Shown here: positions 33,620 to 34,220 of the stretch, in pieces | How positions within the stretch are numbered: position 1 is the stretch's first letter | How the letters are laid out: every line of letters starts with the position of its first letter | IMG/VR virus record: IMGVR_UViG_3300022921_000057 | Location: 1-34,220 of that record | Reading direction: 5' to 3' (one strand) | DNA length: 34,220 bases | Origin: a virus | The notes under the pieces: generated by a model | The model's database searches: none | Told to the model about the DNA's origin: nothing | Seen by the model: the letters and a program-made list of their open reading frames with translations, nothing else | Made by a program: the position numbers and the translations under genes

Positions 33620-34220
33620 ATGGACGAACAAGAAGTACAACGGATATTACAGACCATAATGGACCAGCAGAGTCGTGGCATCCCCTTGACTGCCGAGCAA
33701 TTGAAGCAGTTAAAGGAAGCCACTAGTGAGCTAGCCAATTTCAAGAAGGGATTGGTATCTGCGGCCAAGGATGTGACCAAGGGTTTCACTGAGACCTCAA
33801 AAGCACTAGCCGGTGGAAATAGGGACCTATCAACGATGTCCGGTGCCCTTAGGGGATTCAGTGATGCCGTAGACAAGGCAGTGGCACCGTTGATGGTGTC
33901 CATGCCGGTCTTCGGAGCCGCCCTGGGCGGTGCCAATCAGGCACTGAAAGCGGCAACGGCCTCACTGGGATTGATGCAGACACGTCTCGACGGGTATCGA
34001 GAGATTGGAAGGATAGGCGCACAAGGTGCCCAGGGACTGAGCACCCTACAACAGCAATTCGTTAGATCAAGATTATCAGTGACTAGATTCACTGACATAA
34101 TGAGCAAAAACTCAGTGGCATTGGCCAGGATGGGCGGCTCAACGGCACTGGGTGCTGAAAAACTGACGGATGTTTTCGAAGGCCTGACCACTGATCGAGG
34201 CCTGATGAGATTGGGCATGA
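33620..34220 (+). CDS. Tail structural protein, candidate tape measure, 5' part only
   Basis: The open frame starts at ATG 33620-33622 and runs off the right window edge after 200 codons. It begins MDEQEVQRILQTIMDQQSRG and IPLTAEQLKQLKEATSELAN, a helical, Gln/Lys/Glu-rich region, followed by a Gly/Ala/Leu-rich stretch (about 95-125: APLMVSMPVFGAALGGANQA). The Gly/Ala-rich hydrophobic stretch after a helical N-terminus is typical of tape measure proteins, and the neighbour is a gene pair that looks like tail chaperones with a frameshift. T4 gp29 is the tape measure of this phage type. I do not recognise a diagnostic motif, so another virion protein is possible. No strong ribosome-binding site is seen (AGGTATCTAATTA before the ATG). 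A late promoter octamer precedes it. Confidence 0.5.
   Translation, partial: MDEQEVQRILQTIMDQQSRGIPLTAEQLKQLKEATSELANFKKGLVSAAKDVTKGFTETSKALAGGNRDLSTMSGALRGFSDAVDKAVAPLMVSMPVFGAALGGANQALKAATASLGLMQTRLDGYREIGRIGAQGAQGLSTLQQQFVRSRLSVTRFTDIMSKNSVALARMGGSTALGAEKLTDVFEGLTTDRGLMRLGM

Noticed and set aside
33613-34218. Two minus-strand open frames (107 and 93 codons) over the right end
   Set aside because: They are antisense to the plus-strand frame that has a late promoter, a helical Gln/Glu-rich start and no stop to the window edge.

Overview
This window is a late/structural plus recombination segment of a T4-like contractile-tailed phage of the marine type, related to the T4-like cyanophages and pelagiphages. 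The evidence is a set of recognisable T4-family proteins (gp48, gp53, gp5, gp25, gp6 and gp26-like baseplate proteins, late sigma factor gp55, recombination nuclease gp47/gp46), their marine-type versions (a 4467-residue giant structural protein directly after gp6, a gp5 without the lysozyme insert, a small GIY-YIG-like nuclease), and T4-type late promoter octamers (NATAAATA) in the short gaps before late genes. The host cannot be determined from the sequence. No tRNA, integrase, IS element or CRISPR array is visible.

Layout. From 26537 leftwards on the minus strand runs a tightly packed tail/baseplate operon: gp48, gp53, a 1037-residue hub-region protein, gp5 spike, gp25, gp6, the 13.4-kb giant structural gene, a 221-residue virion protein, a 450-residue tail-fibre-like protein and the 5' end of another fibre-like gene cut by the window edge. 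Several junctions share one base (TAATG or TAGTG), implying translational coupling. From 26668 rightwards on the plus strand lies an early/middle operon: gp55, gp47, gp46 and a GIY-YIG-like nuclease, behind a consensus sigma70 promoter (TTGACA-N16-TATAAT) with a palindrome in its spacer. It is followed by a ~390-nt gene-free stretch that folds into many hairpins plus a possible pseudoknot and looks like an undescribed structured RNA.

To the right, on the minus strand, are a sulfotransferase-like gene, a small two-helix membrane protein (holin-like) with its own sigma70-like promoter, structured leader and terminator, and a gp26-like baseplate hub/chaperone gene. The gp26-like gene ends on a TTTTTTC slippery heptamer. 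A -1 shift there joins it to the downstream small frame, resembling the lambda G/GT tail-chaperone arrangement. Divergently on the plus strand begins a protein that could be the tape measure, cut by the right window edge.

How the parts work together (established family knowledge plus inference): gp55 redirects host RNA polymerase to the NATAAATA promoters. gp46/gp47 process DNA ends for recombination-dependent replication, which in T4 is coupled to late transcription. The late operon then supplies the hub, spike, wedge and fibre parts of the baseplate, while the gp26-like gene and its frameshift partner probably act in hub or tape-measure assembly.
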